Source: Micrococcales bacterium
GTDB lineage: Bacteria > Actinomycetota > Actinomycetes > Actinomycetales > Microbacteriaceae
Assembly: GCA_947448975.1 (NCBI GenBank)
Contig: CANFPR010000009.1
Span: forward strand, 1 to 15,178
Reading direction: 5' to 3'
Length of the DNA stretch: 15,178 bases
A model generated the notes under the pieces. That model saw nothing but the letters and a program-made list of their open reading frames with translations. It had not been told where the DNA came from and did no database searches. Made by a program: the position numbers and the translations under genes. This document shows positions 1 to 7,685 of this stretch, in pieces. Numbering within the stretch: position 1 is the first letter of the stretch; each line of letters starts with the position of its first letter.

Positions 1-2
1 CT

Positions 3-647
3 TTGCCTCGATGGGTGCACTACGGTAGCTCGATTAGCCACTGCGAAGACGCCGATGGGCCTTTGGGTGTTTGGTCGGTTGCAGCTGCTCGCGACCTCGG
101 GCTCGAGATTTACAACCTTGGAATGGGTGGGTGCGCCAACCTAGAACAGTTTTCGGCACGAACCATCCGTGACCTACCGGCCGATTTGATCAGCTTGAAA
201 CTCGGAATCAACGTGGTGAACGGAGCCAACCACACCTCGCGCACCTTCGGGCCGGCCGTGCACGGGTTTATCGACACCATTCGCGACCGTCATGCCACTA
301 CCCCGATTCTTGTGATTTCGCCGGTCAGTTGCCCTGCGCACGAACAGAACCCCGGGCCATCATCAACCGGGGCCGATGGCATGGTCGAGGGGCAAGAATT
401 CTCACGTCACAGTTGGATTGGCGAGCTCACCCTCGAAAGCATCCGTGAGACTCTGAAAGAACTTGTCGAAGTGCGGGCACAAACCGACGACAACATCTTC
501 TACCTCGATGGGCTTGAGCTATTTGGCCACCAGGATGCACCCACCATGCCAGACGGCATTCATCCCGATGCCGCGGGTTACCGTTTGATAGGCAAGAACT
601 TTGTGGCGAGGCATCCCCGTGCCTGGATTGAAGCGGCTCACAAGTAG
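3..647 (+). CDS. SGNH/GDSL-family hydrolase, C-terminal part (5' end outside window)
   Basis: Probable esterase or lipase of the SGNH hydrolase superfamily; the substrate cannot be read from sequence. The open frame runs in from the window edge and the first TTG is probably internal, so I treat the gene as 5'-partial. The 214 residues seen hold the family blocks in order: YGSSIS near residues 7-12 with the likely nucleophile Ser9, a Gly block GMGGCAN at 40-46, LKLGIN at 65-70 with the block III Asn70, and DGIH at 184-187 giving the catalytic Asp and His. The wording (GSSISHC, then IRDLPADLISLKLGIN) resembles the Lipase_GDSL_3 type of SGNH domain, which often sits behind an N-terminal beta-sandwich domain; that part would be upstream. 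It converges on the acyltransferase gene, with 24 bp between the stop codons. Confidence is high for the fold and low for the substrate. Confidence 0.85.
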   Translation: MPRWVHYGSSISHCEDADGPLGVWSVAAARDLGLEIYNLGMGGCANLEQFSARTIRDLPADLISLKLGINVVNGANHTSRTFGPAVHGFIDTIRDRHATTPILVISPVSCPAHEQNPGPSSTGADGMVEGQEFSRHSWIGELTLESIRETLKELVEVRAQTDDNIFYLDGLELFGHQDAPTMPDGIHPDAAGYRLIGKNFVARHPRAWIEAAHK

Positions 648-675
648 CTCCGCTGCGGGAATCGGGCCGAGCTAC
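644..675. other. Inverted repeat spanning both stop codons of the convergent pair
   Basis: A 7-bp perfect stem (GTAGCTC at 644-650, GAGCTAC at 669-675) with an 18-nt loop lies between the SGNH hydrolase and acyltransferase genes and includes both stop codons. Neither side is followed by a T-run, so it is not a convincing intrinsic terminator. It may weakly limit convergent read-through. Confidence 0.3.
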
Positions 676-2909
676 AAAAGACCGTTTTCGATCAGGAAAG
701 CCCTAAACAACGGAGCCATCTTGGCTGCGAAGGTTTGGGTGAAGTGCGAGCCATCCCAGTAAACGGGAGTCTTGTCGATTATGGCTGGGCAGTCGCCGTT
801 GCTGCAGGTCCAGTCGTTCGAGTCGATGAACGGAATGCCGTATTTCGAGGCTAAGTTCGACTGAGTTTGCACGTAGTGCGAGAGCCAACTGTAGTGACCA
901 GTGCAGCGTTCACCTAGTTGATTGCCGGCCTGAACACAGTCGACCAAACCCTGCTGGCTGGTTGGCAAACCAAAGTAGACGATGTTTTTTGAAAGTTTGC
1001 TCAGTTTCGACAGAGCGCTGTCTAGCCCTGCCTGCCAGAGTGCATCGTGATTGTCTACCGCCTTTTTATTGCCATCGGCAATTGGGTGGTAAACCTGATC
1101 AGACAACACAACCAGGTCTGGCTGATTTTGCTTGATGTACTGATTCACCCAAGCGCGGTGATCAGGGCAGCTGCTGTCAGCACCTGCGTCTGACCATGAC
1201 CACGGAACAATGTCAGAAACCATACATTCGCGTTGGTTCAGCCCAATGATGTGCCAATCCTTTAGCCCAAGGGCTTCGATAACCATCGGGTAGATCGCAA
1301 GGGCATAGGAATCACCGAGGATTACGGCAGTATGTGCGGCGTTTACAGGGCCGTAGCTGCAAGTTGGTTGGTGAAAGCTCGGGTCCATGCACTGCGCCCA
1401 CTGAGCACCGCGCTGACCCAGCAACGAGGCGATCGGCGGGTCTAGGTCGTCGGGCACTCTAGTGAGGGCCAGGCCATCCTGAATCTTTGGAAGCCACTTC
1501 GACAGAAGTGCGGCAAGCTTTGGCTCAGCCGGTGGTTCTGGTGGGTCGGTGGGTTTCACGGTCGGCTTTACCGAAGGACTTGCCGAGGGGCTTGCAGACA
1601 CCGACTCGGTAGGGCTCGGAGTCGAGGTGGGTTTCGATGTGGCCGAATCGCTCGGTGTTGGCGACGATGTTGGCCCAGAAGCATCTGGCTTGTACTTGTC
1701 TGGGGTCTTCGAGCCTGAATCAGCAAAAACGTGAGCGGTGTTCAATGTGCCACCGGTCATGGCCAGAGCACTTGAGGCTAGCCCCAAAATCGCAACGGTT
1801 GCAGCGCCAACCATCACAAAACGCTGCTTTGACGAGCGCTTAGTGGTGGGCAGTTCTAGGCGTCTGACCGGGGTTTCGACGAAGCGGTAACCCAGAGCCG
1901 AAAAACCAACGGTTACTGCGATGACGGTTGGCGCGTACATCCAAGAATTCGCCAGGTCGGGTAGCAACGACCGAGTGAAGATAAGTACAGGCCAGTGGAT
2001 GAGGTAAATGGAGAACGAAATCTTGCCTACGTAAACCATGGCCTTCGACGTGAATATTCTCGAAAGTACAGATACCTTTGTGTTGCTCAAATCGGCCCAG
2101 ATGAAGGCGGCGGCTGCGAGCGTAGGGAGCAACGCGAGGTAGCTCGGAAAGCCGAGGGAAGCATTGAGTGCGACAAACGAAATTGCAAAAGCGGCGACCG
2201 CACCCAACGAGGCGATGGTCGAACGACGAACGCTGACCTTGGTCTTCTTGCCGAACGCCAGAGTTGCCAACAGCGCTCCGACGGCGAGCTCATAGGCTCT
2301 GGTTGCCGACGAGAAGTACGCCGTGGCCGGCTCGGTCGAACCCTGCCAGATGGCCCAGACCAGCGACAGGGTTGCTCCTGTTGCAATAACCCAGGTGAGT
2401 ACCGTTTGCCTCTTAACCGAGCCAAGTTTTCTCGCCATAGCAACCACAGCGATTACTACCAAAGGAAACACTAGGTAGAACTGCTCCTCGACCGCCAAAG
2501 ACCAATAGTGCTGCACAACAGATTGATCGAAACCGTGGTTGAAATAGTCGGTTGACTGCTGGATCAAATGCAGGTTGGCGAGAAAGAGTGCCGCCCAGTA
2601 GGAGTCGGTAGCAACTTGAACCGCTTTGAGTTGGCTAAACAGCAAGAGTGCTGCCAGGCAGGTGAGCACAAGCACCAAAAGCGCCATCGGAAGAATGCGG
2701 CGGGCACGGCGGAAGTAAAACTCACCGAGAGAGATTCGGCCAGCCGATGCGCGCTGAAGTAAGAAGTTGGTGATCAGATAGCCAGAGATGACGAAAAAGA
2801 TATCTACACCGCTGAATCCTCCAGAGAAGCCGGCGATACTCAGGTGTGAAAGCACTACAGCGCCAACTGCAACTGCACGCAGGGCATCTATGTCGGGGCG
2901 ATATTTCAA
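672..2909 (-). CDS. Membrane O-acyltransferase (acyltransferase 3 family) fused to an SGNH domain
   Basis: OafA-like integral membrane acyltransferase, expected to move acyl (usually acetyl) groups onto extracellular glycans or cell-wall polymers. Residues 1-350 form the acyltransferase 3 domain with about ten hydrophobic segments. It opens with YRPDIDALRAVAV and has the conserved His22 in LSHLS, followed by FSGVDIFFVISGYLIT; SLAVEEQFYLVFP lies at 137-149. One further membrane segment lies near 364-384. A Pro/Ser/Thr-rich linker covers about 398-462. Residues 463-745 form an SGNH domain with LGDSYA at 531-536 (nucleophile Ser534) and DGSHFT at 719-724 (Asp719, His722), placed outside the membrane. 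In known OafA-type fusions the SGNH domain completes acyl transfer. The start is TTG at 2907-2909, chosen because the family motif begins right after it; the Shine-Dalgarno is weak. It lies 71 bp downstream of giant gene A on the same strand and may be co-transcribed with it. The acceptor is unknown. Confidence 0.93.
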   Translation of the reverse strand: MKYRPDIDALRAVAVGAVVLSHLSIAGFSGGFSGVDIFFVISGYLITNFLLQRASAGRISLGEFYFRRARRILPMALLVLVLTCLAALLLFSQLKAVQVATDSYWAALFLANLHLIQQSTDYFNHGFDQSVVQHYWSLAVEEQFYLVFPLVVIAVVAMARKLGSVKRQTVLTWVIATGATLSLVWAIWQGSTEPATAYFSSATRAYELAVGALLATLAFGKKTKVSVRRSTIASLGAVAAFAISFVALNASLGFPSYLALLPTLAAAAFIWADLSNTKVSVLSRIFTSKAMVYVGKISFSIYLIHWPVLIFTRSLLPDLANSWMYAPTVIAVTVGFSALGYRFVETPVRRLELPTTKRSSKQRFVMVGAATVAILGLASSALAMTGGTLNTAHVFADSGSKTPDKYKPDASGPTSSPTPSDSATSKPTSTPSPTESVSASPSASPSVKPTVKPTDPPEPPAEPKLAALLSKWLPKIQDGLALTRVPDDLDPPIASLLGQRGAQWAQCMDPSFHQPTCSYGPVNAAHTAVILGDSYALAIYPMVIEALGLKDWHIIGLNQRECMVSDIVPWSWSDAGADSSCPDHRAWVNQYIKQNQPDLVVLSDQVYHPIADGNKKAVDNHDALWQAGLDSALSKLSKLSKNIVYFGLPTSQQGLVDCVQAGNQLGERCTGHYSWLSHYVQTQSNLASKYGIPFIDSNDWTCSNGDCPAIIDKTPVYWDGSHFTQTFAAKMAPLFRAFLIENGLL

Positions 2910-2910
2910 G

Positions 2911-2966
2911 GTGCGGTCCGTTCAAAACTAAAGGGAGCCGACCGCACAATCAACTCTCTTTAGTTT
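2911..2966 (-). promoter_or_regulatory. Two interleaved inverted repeats between gene A and the acyltransferase
   Basis: Stem 1 pairs 2925-2937 with 2954-2966 (13 positions, 12 Watson-Crick matches). On the minus strand it is followed by TTTTG, like a weak intrinsic terminator for gene A. Stem 2 pairs 2911-2918 with 2940-2947 (8 perfect pairs), and its 3' arm lies just before the TTG start of the acyltransferase, over its ribosome-binding region. The arms alternate, so the two stems exclude each other or form a pseudoknot. This is the geometry of an attenuator, but no function is shown. Confidence 0.4.
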
Positions 2967-2980
2967 ATGACGAGACTCTG

Positions 2981-5900
2981 TTATCTAAGGTTTGCGTTCG
3001 AGTTTCTGGTCCACTTCGCGAACGCCTTGACGTTGCCCTTCAGCATGAATGCGTCTCCAGGTGCATAAGACACGCCTCCCAGAACCCAGCCGGCAAATGT
3101 GTAACCGTCGCGCACCAGCGTGCCCTCAGACACGGAGAGCGTTGTTGAACCGTAACCCTGAATCGATGACGGAGCTAGGCCGCCAGTTGCTCGCGCTGCC
3201 ATGTATGTGATGGTAAAGCGAGACCACAAAGCAATCGCGGTAACCTGACCCTCGACAGAGATGGTGTCACCCGGTCTGTAAGTGGTTCCGTTAATCGACC
3301 AACCAGAGAAGTAGTATCCGGTTCTCTTCAACGATCCAACGTTGGCTCGAACAATGCGGTTCACGCATCCGTTCACAGTCGGAGGCAGTTGTCCGGAGGT
3401 CTTGGTCGGAGCTACGTAAGTCATGTAGCAGCGAATCCACCGTGCGAAGAGGTTTGTATTCTTCGAAACGGTCACATACTGCCCTGAAGCGTAGGTGGTT
3501 CCGTTCAGAACCCAGCCACCGAAACTGAATCCGGTTCTGGTTAGAGTTCCGTTGTTTGGAAGCAGGAATCGACCTCCACCTGACGTGCTGCTAGGTGCCG
3601 AACCTCCGTCGGCGCCGGCTCGCAAGAAGGAGATGGTGTATCCGAGAGTCGTGTCTGCCGAAGCAGCACTGTAGGTTCCGGTGCCTGCCTCGTTAGTCGC
3701 GGCCACCTTGAAGCTGTAAGACGTGTATGCAGTTAGGTTTCTGATGATCACGCTAGATCCGGTGAACTCACTGCCTGCGTAGGTGCTCCAAACTACTGCA
3801 CTGCGCTCTTTGAATTGAATAACGTAACCGTCGATCGCCGCTCCGCCGTTGTCAGATGGATCTGTCCATGTGACGACGACAGTGGTTTGCGTGGTGACAG
3901 TTGCGGTGATGGCCGGAGCTAGAGGTGCTCGTCGAGGTACCCCAGTGACGGTGCTTGAGTAGGCACCGGTAGCCACTGAACTTACCGCTGCGATTTGGAA
4001 GTCGTATACGGTTCCGTTGACAAGCCCGACGACTGTATAGGTCGAGTTGATTCCGAAGCCGTCGTTTACCGTACGCCATACGTTTGAACCATTAGCCCGG
4101 TATCTCAATACATAGTCGGTGATTGCTGCACCGTTTCCGGTTGCACCACTCCACGACACAGTGACCTGGCTCACTCCGGCAACCGTGGTGACGGTTGGGG
4201 CCGTAGGTGAACCAAGTGGCGTTGCTGCAATACGCGAGCTGTAGCTCTGCACGGTGACGGAGTCGGCCATGGCAGCGATCTCGAATTCGTATTCGGTGCC
4301 GTTGTTCAAACCGGTCACTGTTCCCGAAAGCGAGGTTGACTGAGTGTCAATTTCTGACCAAGTAACCGTGCCCACTTCGCGATAGCGAACCACGTAGTTG
4401 ACAGGGCTTCCAACTAGAGGGGCTACCCAAGTTAGTGCGACACTCTGGTCTCCAGGAGTTGTGGCAACGTCAACGGTGCTGACGCCAACGCCTGCACCAC
4501 GAATGTTAGTTGCCTCAACCAGGAAGTCGTAGTCGCTCACACCATCGAGGCCTGAAACCGTCGCACCTGGCGTTGGTGTTAGCCCATCGGTGAAGGCAAT
4601 CCATGTTGGCGAGGTGCGAACCTTGTAATAGACGTTGTAATCATTCACAGCTGCACCACCATCAGAAACTGGCGCTTGCCAGGTGAGGTTTGCATCGGTG
4701 CCCGAAATAGACACGCTTAGGTTGGTTGGCTGCCCTGGAACCGTTGCAGGGGTTGCCGACACGGGAGCCGCAAAGGCACCCTGGCCGATTGCGTTCTTGG
4801 CGGCGACGCGCACGAGGTAAACCGTTCCGTTTACCAGTCCGGTAATAACTGCGTTGGTCGCCGTTGAGACGCCGTCAACAAATGGCACGTATGACGATCC
4901 AACCTTGTACTGAATCACGTAGTCGGTAATCGCAGAGTTTCCGTCACTCAAAGGTACTTGCCACTGAATCGAGATCTGACCCGCTTCACCCGAAGCCTCC
5001 AGGTTTACAACCTCACCGGGAACTGTCTTCGGAGGATCCGCCGGCAAGACCGTAAACGACGACGACGCAGTTGCTGCGATGTGGGTATCGTCTCCAGGCT
5101 GGTCGGCGGTAATCGAACATAGACCTTGGCCAACCAGCGTGATCACGGTACCGGTGACGGTACATACGTTGGATGGAGAGACGGTGTAGGTGTAAGGCAG
5201 ACCGCTGCCCTGGTTTGTAGTTGCCAAGTAGATTGGGCCCTGGTCAACCTTGGTGTCTTGAATATCCGTTGGCTCAACTAGCTGCACAAATATTGAGAGC
5301 GAAGCGGGGGTTCCTCGTCCGATTGTGTTTTCGGCTAGCACCTGCATCGAATAAAGCTGGCCGGCCGTAAGGCCGCTAAGTGGAATCGATAACGTGCCAT
5401 CGCCGTTGTCGTTAACCTGTGCGGGGGTCAACCACGACGAGCCGCCATCAATCGAATAAAGGTAGCCAGTTATCGGAGCTCCACCCACATCTGTCGGAGG
5501 GGTGAACGTTAGATTGGCCGAAGTGTTTAGACCGCTTCCGTTCAAGTTCAGCGGTGCACCTGGCACGCCCAGGAATAGAACCTGACCATCCTGCGCGTCA
5601 ATGTTGAGGTTTCTCACCGAGTCGAAAGATTGCGAGGCAACAGCATCTACAAGGGTTCCAGTAACCTGGGTCGCCAGTGGAAGAGAGCCGCCACCCGAGG
5701 TGAGAGCCACCGATGAGCAGAGCTCTGGGCCTTTACCTTGGTAGTCAAGCGCGATGGTTGCCGAAGTGATGCTGCCGGATACTCCCATAAACGCAAAGCT
5801 AAAGGTTGGTCGTGACCCCGAAAGCGCAGTGTCTAGAGCTGACATATCTAGGTCGGAACCCACGGTCACAGGCACGTTAGTCCAACCTGTAACAGCCTCG

Positions 5901-7564
5901 CCCGAGGCCTTTCTCACTGTCAGGAATATTCCAGTAGCAGTTCCTCCGCCAACGATGTTGGAAATTCGTAGAGTACGCCAAGCGGTGATTCCGTTGATTG
6001 AAGAGCAGGCGTATCGCGGAGCAAATTGCGACGGTTGAAGGGTAATAACCGGGTTGGCTGCGCAGCCAGGTTGCCCAGTAATGCCATCAAAGTTTCCAAG
6101 CACACCTTGATCGCTGTTGAACCAAAGACAGGTGGCGTTCTCCGGGTCGGAGGTTACTTGATAAAGGTGAACGGTGTTGTAGTTGTTATAGGCCGAACTA
6201 TCGAAACCTGCACAAACGTCGTCTGCTGCGAAGTCAAAACAACCCACCTGGGAGGCGCTTGCATCTACGACATACATCCGGTGATTAACAACCACACCGT
6301 CGTTCCAGAGATCATTTATGGCACTTACCGCTACTAAGGGATTATTGACGTTTAGAACATTGCCATCGAAGTCGATGCAGACATCATTTCGGCACATGCC
6401 ATCGACAACGCCAGATACCGATTCATGCAGAAGGAAGTAGAACTGGCCATCGCCGCCAATGGCAAGAGGCCAGTTGGAGCCGCTGCACTGCGACAAATCT
6501 GAAAGTTTGTAACAAGAAATACCTGCACTATTTGAGAGGTAGATCGAACTGCCGTGGGCCAGCATTCTGGAGAAATAGTCATTGTTGCCGTATTCGGGGG
6601 CAAGGTTTTCGGCACAGGCGGCGTTTATAGACGAGTCGAAGCAGAGGATTCGGGTGTGGCTAGGCTCGGAATAATAATATTTCGAACCCACGCGATTGAG
6701 TTCAGGAACCCCGATCCAGTTGAAGACATTTTGTTCATCGCTAAGCACGGTGAAGCCACAATCAATCGGGTTTGCCACGTCGGTAACATCGATGCATAAG
6801 ACGCCGGCCTTGAACTCATTTGGCCCGCTTGCTGGCGCAGTCGCTAGATAGAGCTTTCCGTTTAGCGAGTCTGCCACGGGGTTCGACTTCGAACCAGTGA
6901 AGTAATCGACACCATCTGACGTTTGAATCCATCGTGGTTGTCCGTCTGAGTAGCACGAACTGCTGTCTGACTTCAGGTGGCAGTCGAGACCGACACGCGA
7001 GTCGTGGTGGTAAACGTTGAAGACGTAGTTGTCCATCAGTGTGACACCCCAACCGTCACCACCAGAATTGGCCGAGAAGGTAGAGGCAGGAATCGCAGCC
7101 GTCGTTTCTGTGGAATAAGCCTGAGAATAGCCGCTGATGAGTCCGGCAGTAACGCTTGCAGCAACGGCTTTGATGTCGGTAACCGACGATGCCGGAGCAG
7201 GTTCATTGAGCTGCCAAGTTGCGCCGTTATCGGTGCTGAAATATAGAGTCCAGCCTTCTGGAGCTTCTGCTGAACCCGCTTGGTAAACAGTTGTTGAAGT
7301 GTATGTGGTGTGAATCTCGCGATCGCCCACACCAGGTGTTAGAAGAGCCGATGTTCCGACTCGAACCACCGTGCCGTCTGCGAGGGTAGCGCCTTCACGG
7401 AGAGTTTGACCGTTTAGATAGGCCTCGGTGTTGGAGCCAACGACGTCGGCTACCGGCCCGGTAGTGGTAGCCAATGCGGGCTGAGCGCTCAGAAGAGAAA
7501 GTGGCAAGAGAACTGCCAACAGACTTGAAAGAAACTTGGTCCGAGCGTTGATCTGAATCTTCAC
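2981..7564 (-). CDS. Giant secreted multi-domain protein A (Cys-paired propeller-like, FN3 and Listeria-Bacteroides repeats)
   Basis: Probable exported surface or matrix protein; no enzymatic motif recognised. The start is GTG at 7562-7564, preceded by AGGAG at a 6-nt distance. Residues 1-32 are a Sec signal peptide ending AQPALA. Residues 33-165 form a domain I do not recognise, shared with paralogue B. Residues about 166-510 hold seven cysteine pairs in a repeating unit that suggests a seven-bladed propeller; one unit (LCIDVTDVANP) resembles LVIVD repeats. Residues about 511-660 look like a beta-sandwich. FN3 domains follow at about 667-763, 847-940, 942-1036, 1038-1116, 1118-1210 and 1212-1307, with an Ig/MBG-like insert at about 764-840 carrying Cys801 and Cys816. 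Three Listeria-Bacteroides (InlB B-type) repeats lie at 1309-1520. There is no LPXTG motif and no C-terminal membrane helix, so anchoring would be non-covalent, or the protein is released. Adhesion or matrix binding is an inference. It is divergent from a TetR gene that may control it. Confidence 0.93.
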   Translation of the reverse strand: MKIQINARTKFLSSLLAVLLPLSLLSAQPALATTTGPVADVVGSNTEAYLNGQTLREGATLADGTVVRVGTSALLTPGVGDREIHTTYTSTTVYQAGSAEAPEGWTLYFSTDNGATWQLNEPAPASSVTDIKAVAASVTAGLISGYSQAYSTETTAAIPASTFSANSGGDGWGVTLMDNYVFNVYHHDSRVGLDCHLKSDSSSCYSDGQPRWIQTSDGVDYFTGSKSNPVADSLNGKLYLATAPASGPNEFKAGVLCIDVTDVANPIDCGFTVLSDEQNVFNWIGVPELNRVGSKYYYSEPSHTRILCFDSSINAACAENLAPEYGNNDYFSRMLAHGSSIYLSNSAGISCYKLSDLSQCSGSNWPLAIGGDGQFYFLLHESVSGVVDGMCRNDVCIDFDGNVLNVNNPLVAVSAINDLWNDGVVVNHRMYVVDASASQVGCFDFAADDVCAGFDSSAYNNYNTVHLYQVTSDPENATCLWFNSDQGVLGNFDGITGQPGCAANPVITLQPSQFAPRYACSSINGITAWRTLRISNIVGGGTATGIFLTVRKASGEAVTGWTNVPVTVGSDLDMSALDTALSGSRPTFSFAFMGVSGSITSATIALDYQGKGPELCSSVALTSGGGSLPLATQVTGTLVDAVASQSFDSVRNLNIDAQDGQVLFLGVPGAPLNLNGSGLNTSANLTFTPPTDVGGAPITGYLYSIDGGSSWLTPAQVNDNGDGTLSIPLSGLTAGQLYSMQVLAENTIGRGTPASLSIFVQLVEPTDIQDTKVDQGPIYLATTNQGSGLPYTYTVSPSNVCTVTGTVITLVGQGLCSITADQPGDDTHIAATASSSFTVLPADPPKTVPGEVVNLEASGEAGQISIQWQVPLSDGNSAITDYVIQYKVGSSYVPFVDGVSTATNAVITGLVNGTVYLVRVAAKNAIGQGAFAAPVSATPATVPGQPTNLSVSISGTDANLTWQAPVSDGGAAVNDYNVYYKVRTSPTWIAFTDGLTPTPGATVSGLDGVSDYDFLVEATNIRGAGVGVSTVDVATTPGDQSVALTWVAPLVGSPVNYVVRYREVGTVTWSEIDTQSTSLSGTVTGLNNGTEYEFEIAAMADSVTVQSYSSRIAATPLGSPTAPTVTTVAGVSQVTVSWSGATGNGAAITDYVLRYRANGSNVWRTVNDGFGINSTYTVVGLVNGTVYDFQIAAVSSVATGAYSSTVTGVPRRAPLAPAITATVTTQTTVVVTWTDPSDNGGAAIDGYVIQFKERSAVVWSTYAGSEFTGSSVIIRNLTAYTSYSFKVAATNEAGTGTYSAASADTTLGYTISFLRAGADGGSAPSSTSGGGRFLLPNNGTLTRTGFSFGGWVLNGTTYASGQYVTVSKNTNLFARWIRCYMTYVAPTKTSGQLPPTVNGCVNRIVRANVGSLKRTGYYFSGWSINGTTYRPGDTISVEGQVTAIALWSRFTITYMAARATGGLAPSSIQGYGSTTLSVSEGTLVRDGYTFAGWVLGGVSYAPGDAFMLKGNVKAFAKWTRNSNANLR
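3005..3640 (-). repeat. Three Listeria-Bacteroides (InlB B-type) repeats at the C-terminus of A
   Basis: Three units of about 70 residues, each with the pattern RTGY-F-GW-NG-Y-G, then a hydrophobic strand and a closing ARW, ALW or AKW. The middle unit adds Cys1379 and Cys1400, likely a disulfide. Repeats of this kind occur in extracellular proteins and are often tied to surface attachment or spacing. Confidence 0.85.
3641..5566 (-). repeat. Six FN3 domains plus one Ig-like insert in A
   Basis: Repeated units of about 90-97 residues with the FN3 hallmarks: a lead such as VPGQPTNL, then TW-P-SDGG--ITDY-V-Y, then GL-NGT-Y-F-V-A-N--G-G. The fourth unit (from about residue 1038) lacks the usual Pro-rich lead. 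The second unit is preceded by an Ig/MBG-like module with a cysteine pair. This is a rigid stalk-like arrangement. Confidence 0.9.
6035..7069 (-). repeat. Seven cysteine-paired repeats of A, probable beta-propeller
   Basis: Cysteines fall in seven local pairs: 195/204, 257/269, 308/317, 351/360, 391/396, 442/451 and 479/501. Most units read as a hydrophobic -LY- strand, a loop, a strand ending in C-F-D or similar, a short turn and a second Cys, such as ILCFDSSINAAC. The seven-fold count and strand pattern suggest a seven-bladed propeller with a disulfide in each blade. The fold is inferred, not shown. Confidence 0.6.
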
Positions 7565-7570
7565 TTAGTA

Positions 7571-7575
7571 CTCCT
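7571..7575 (-). promoter_or_regulatory. Shine-Dalgarno site of gene A
   Basis: The minus strand reads AGGAG, then 6 nt, then GTG. This supports the GTG start at 7562-7564 and a leadered transcript, unlike the neighbouring TetR gene. Confidence 0.75.
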
Positions 7576-7593
7576 GGATACGTTTGCGCAGTT

Positions 7594-7599
7594 TTTATA
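7594..7599 (-). promoter_or_regulatory. Candidate -10 element for gene A
   Basis: The minus strand reads TATAAA about 30 nt upstream of the GTG start. No good -35 hexamer lies at the expected distance; that place (about 7616-7623) is taken by a perfect 12-bp palindrome, which fits a promoter controlled by a bound regulator. Assigned by position and sequence only. Confidence 0.45.
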
Positions 7600-7611
7600 A
7601 CGATAAGCGAT

Positions 7612-7623
7612 TATTCGCGAATA
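7612..7623. promoter_or_regulatory. Perfect 12-bp palindrome, candidate TetR operator
   Basis: TATTCGCGAATA is its own reverse complement and lies where the -35 element of gene A would be. TetR-family dimers bind palindromes, often in the gap between their own gene and a divergent target. A weaker outer pair (CGATA at 7601-7605 and TATCG at 7622-7626) overlaps it. It is absent upstream of paralogue B. Confidence 0.5.
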
Positions 7624-7628
7624 TCGGA

Positions 7629-7647
7629 AGTTATTTCCAAAATAAGT
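7629..7647. promoter_or_regulatory. Imperfect inverted repeat, second operator candidate
   Basis: AGTTATTT, then 3 nt, then AAATAAGT; seven of eight arm positions pair. It ends 2 nt before the weak -35 candidate of the TetR gene, so it could serve autoregulation. It is AT-rich, so a chance match is possible. Confidence 0.35.
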
Positions 7648-7648
7648 T

Positions 7649-7679
7649 TTAGGACCAAAAAACCCACTAAAGATACAAT
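7649..7679 (+). promoter_or_regulatory. Candidate promoter of the TetR gene giving a leaderless mRNA
   Basis: The -10 candidate TACAAT lies at 7674-7679, one base from consensus, and ends 6 nt before the ATG at 7686, so transcription would begin at or next to the start codon. The -35 candidate near 7649-7654 (TTAGGA) is weak. No Shine-Dalgarno is present before the ATG. Leaderless mRNAs are common in actinobacteria. Confidence 0.6.
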
Positions 7680-7685
7680 TCCGTT

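Noticed and set aside
1549..1734. Plus-strand open frame rich in Gly, Val and Glu
   Set aside because: It lies opposite the low-complexity Pro/Ser/Thr linker of the acyltransferase; its repetitive composition mirrors that linker.
1995..2474. Plus-strand open frame of 159 codons within the acyltransferase gene
   Set aside because: Composition is Arg/Cys/Gly-rich with no domain, and the opposite strand has a clear membrane acyltransferase.
3641..5566. Repeated DNA within the FN3 region considered as a tandem nucleotide repeat or recombination hotspot
   Set aside because: The similarity is at the protein level; units differ too much in DNA sequence to count as nucleotide repeats by eye.
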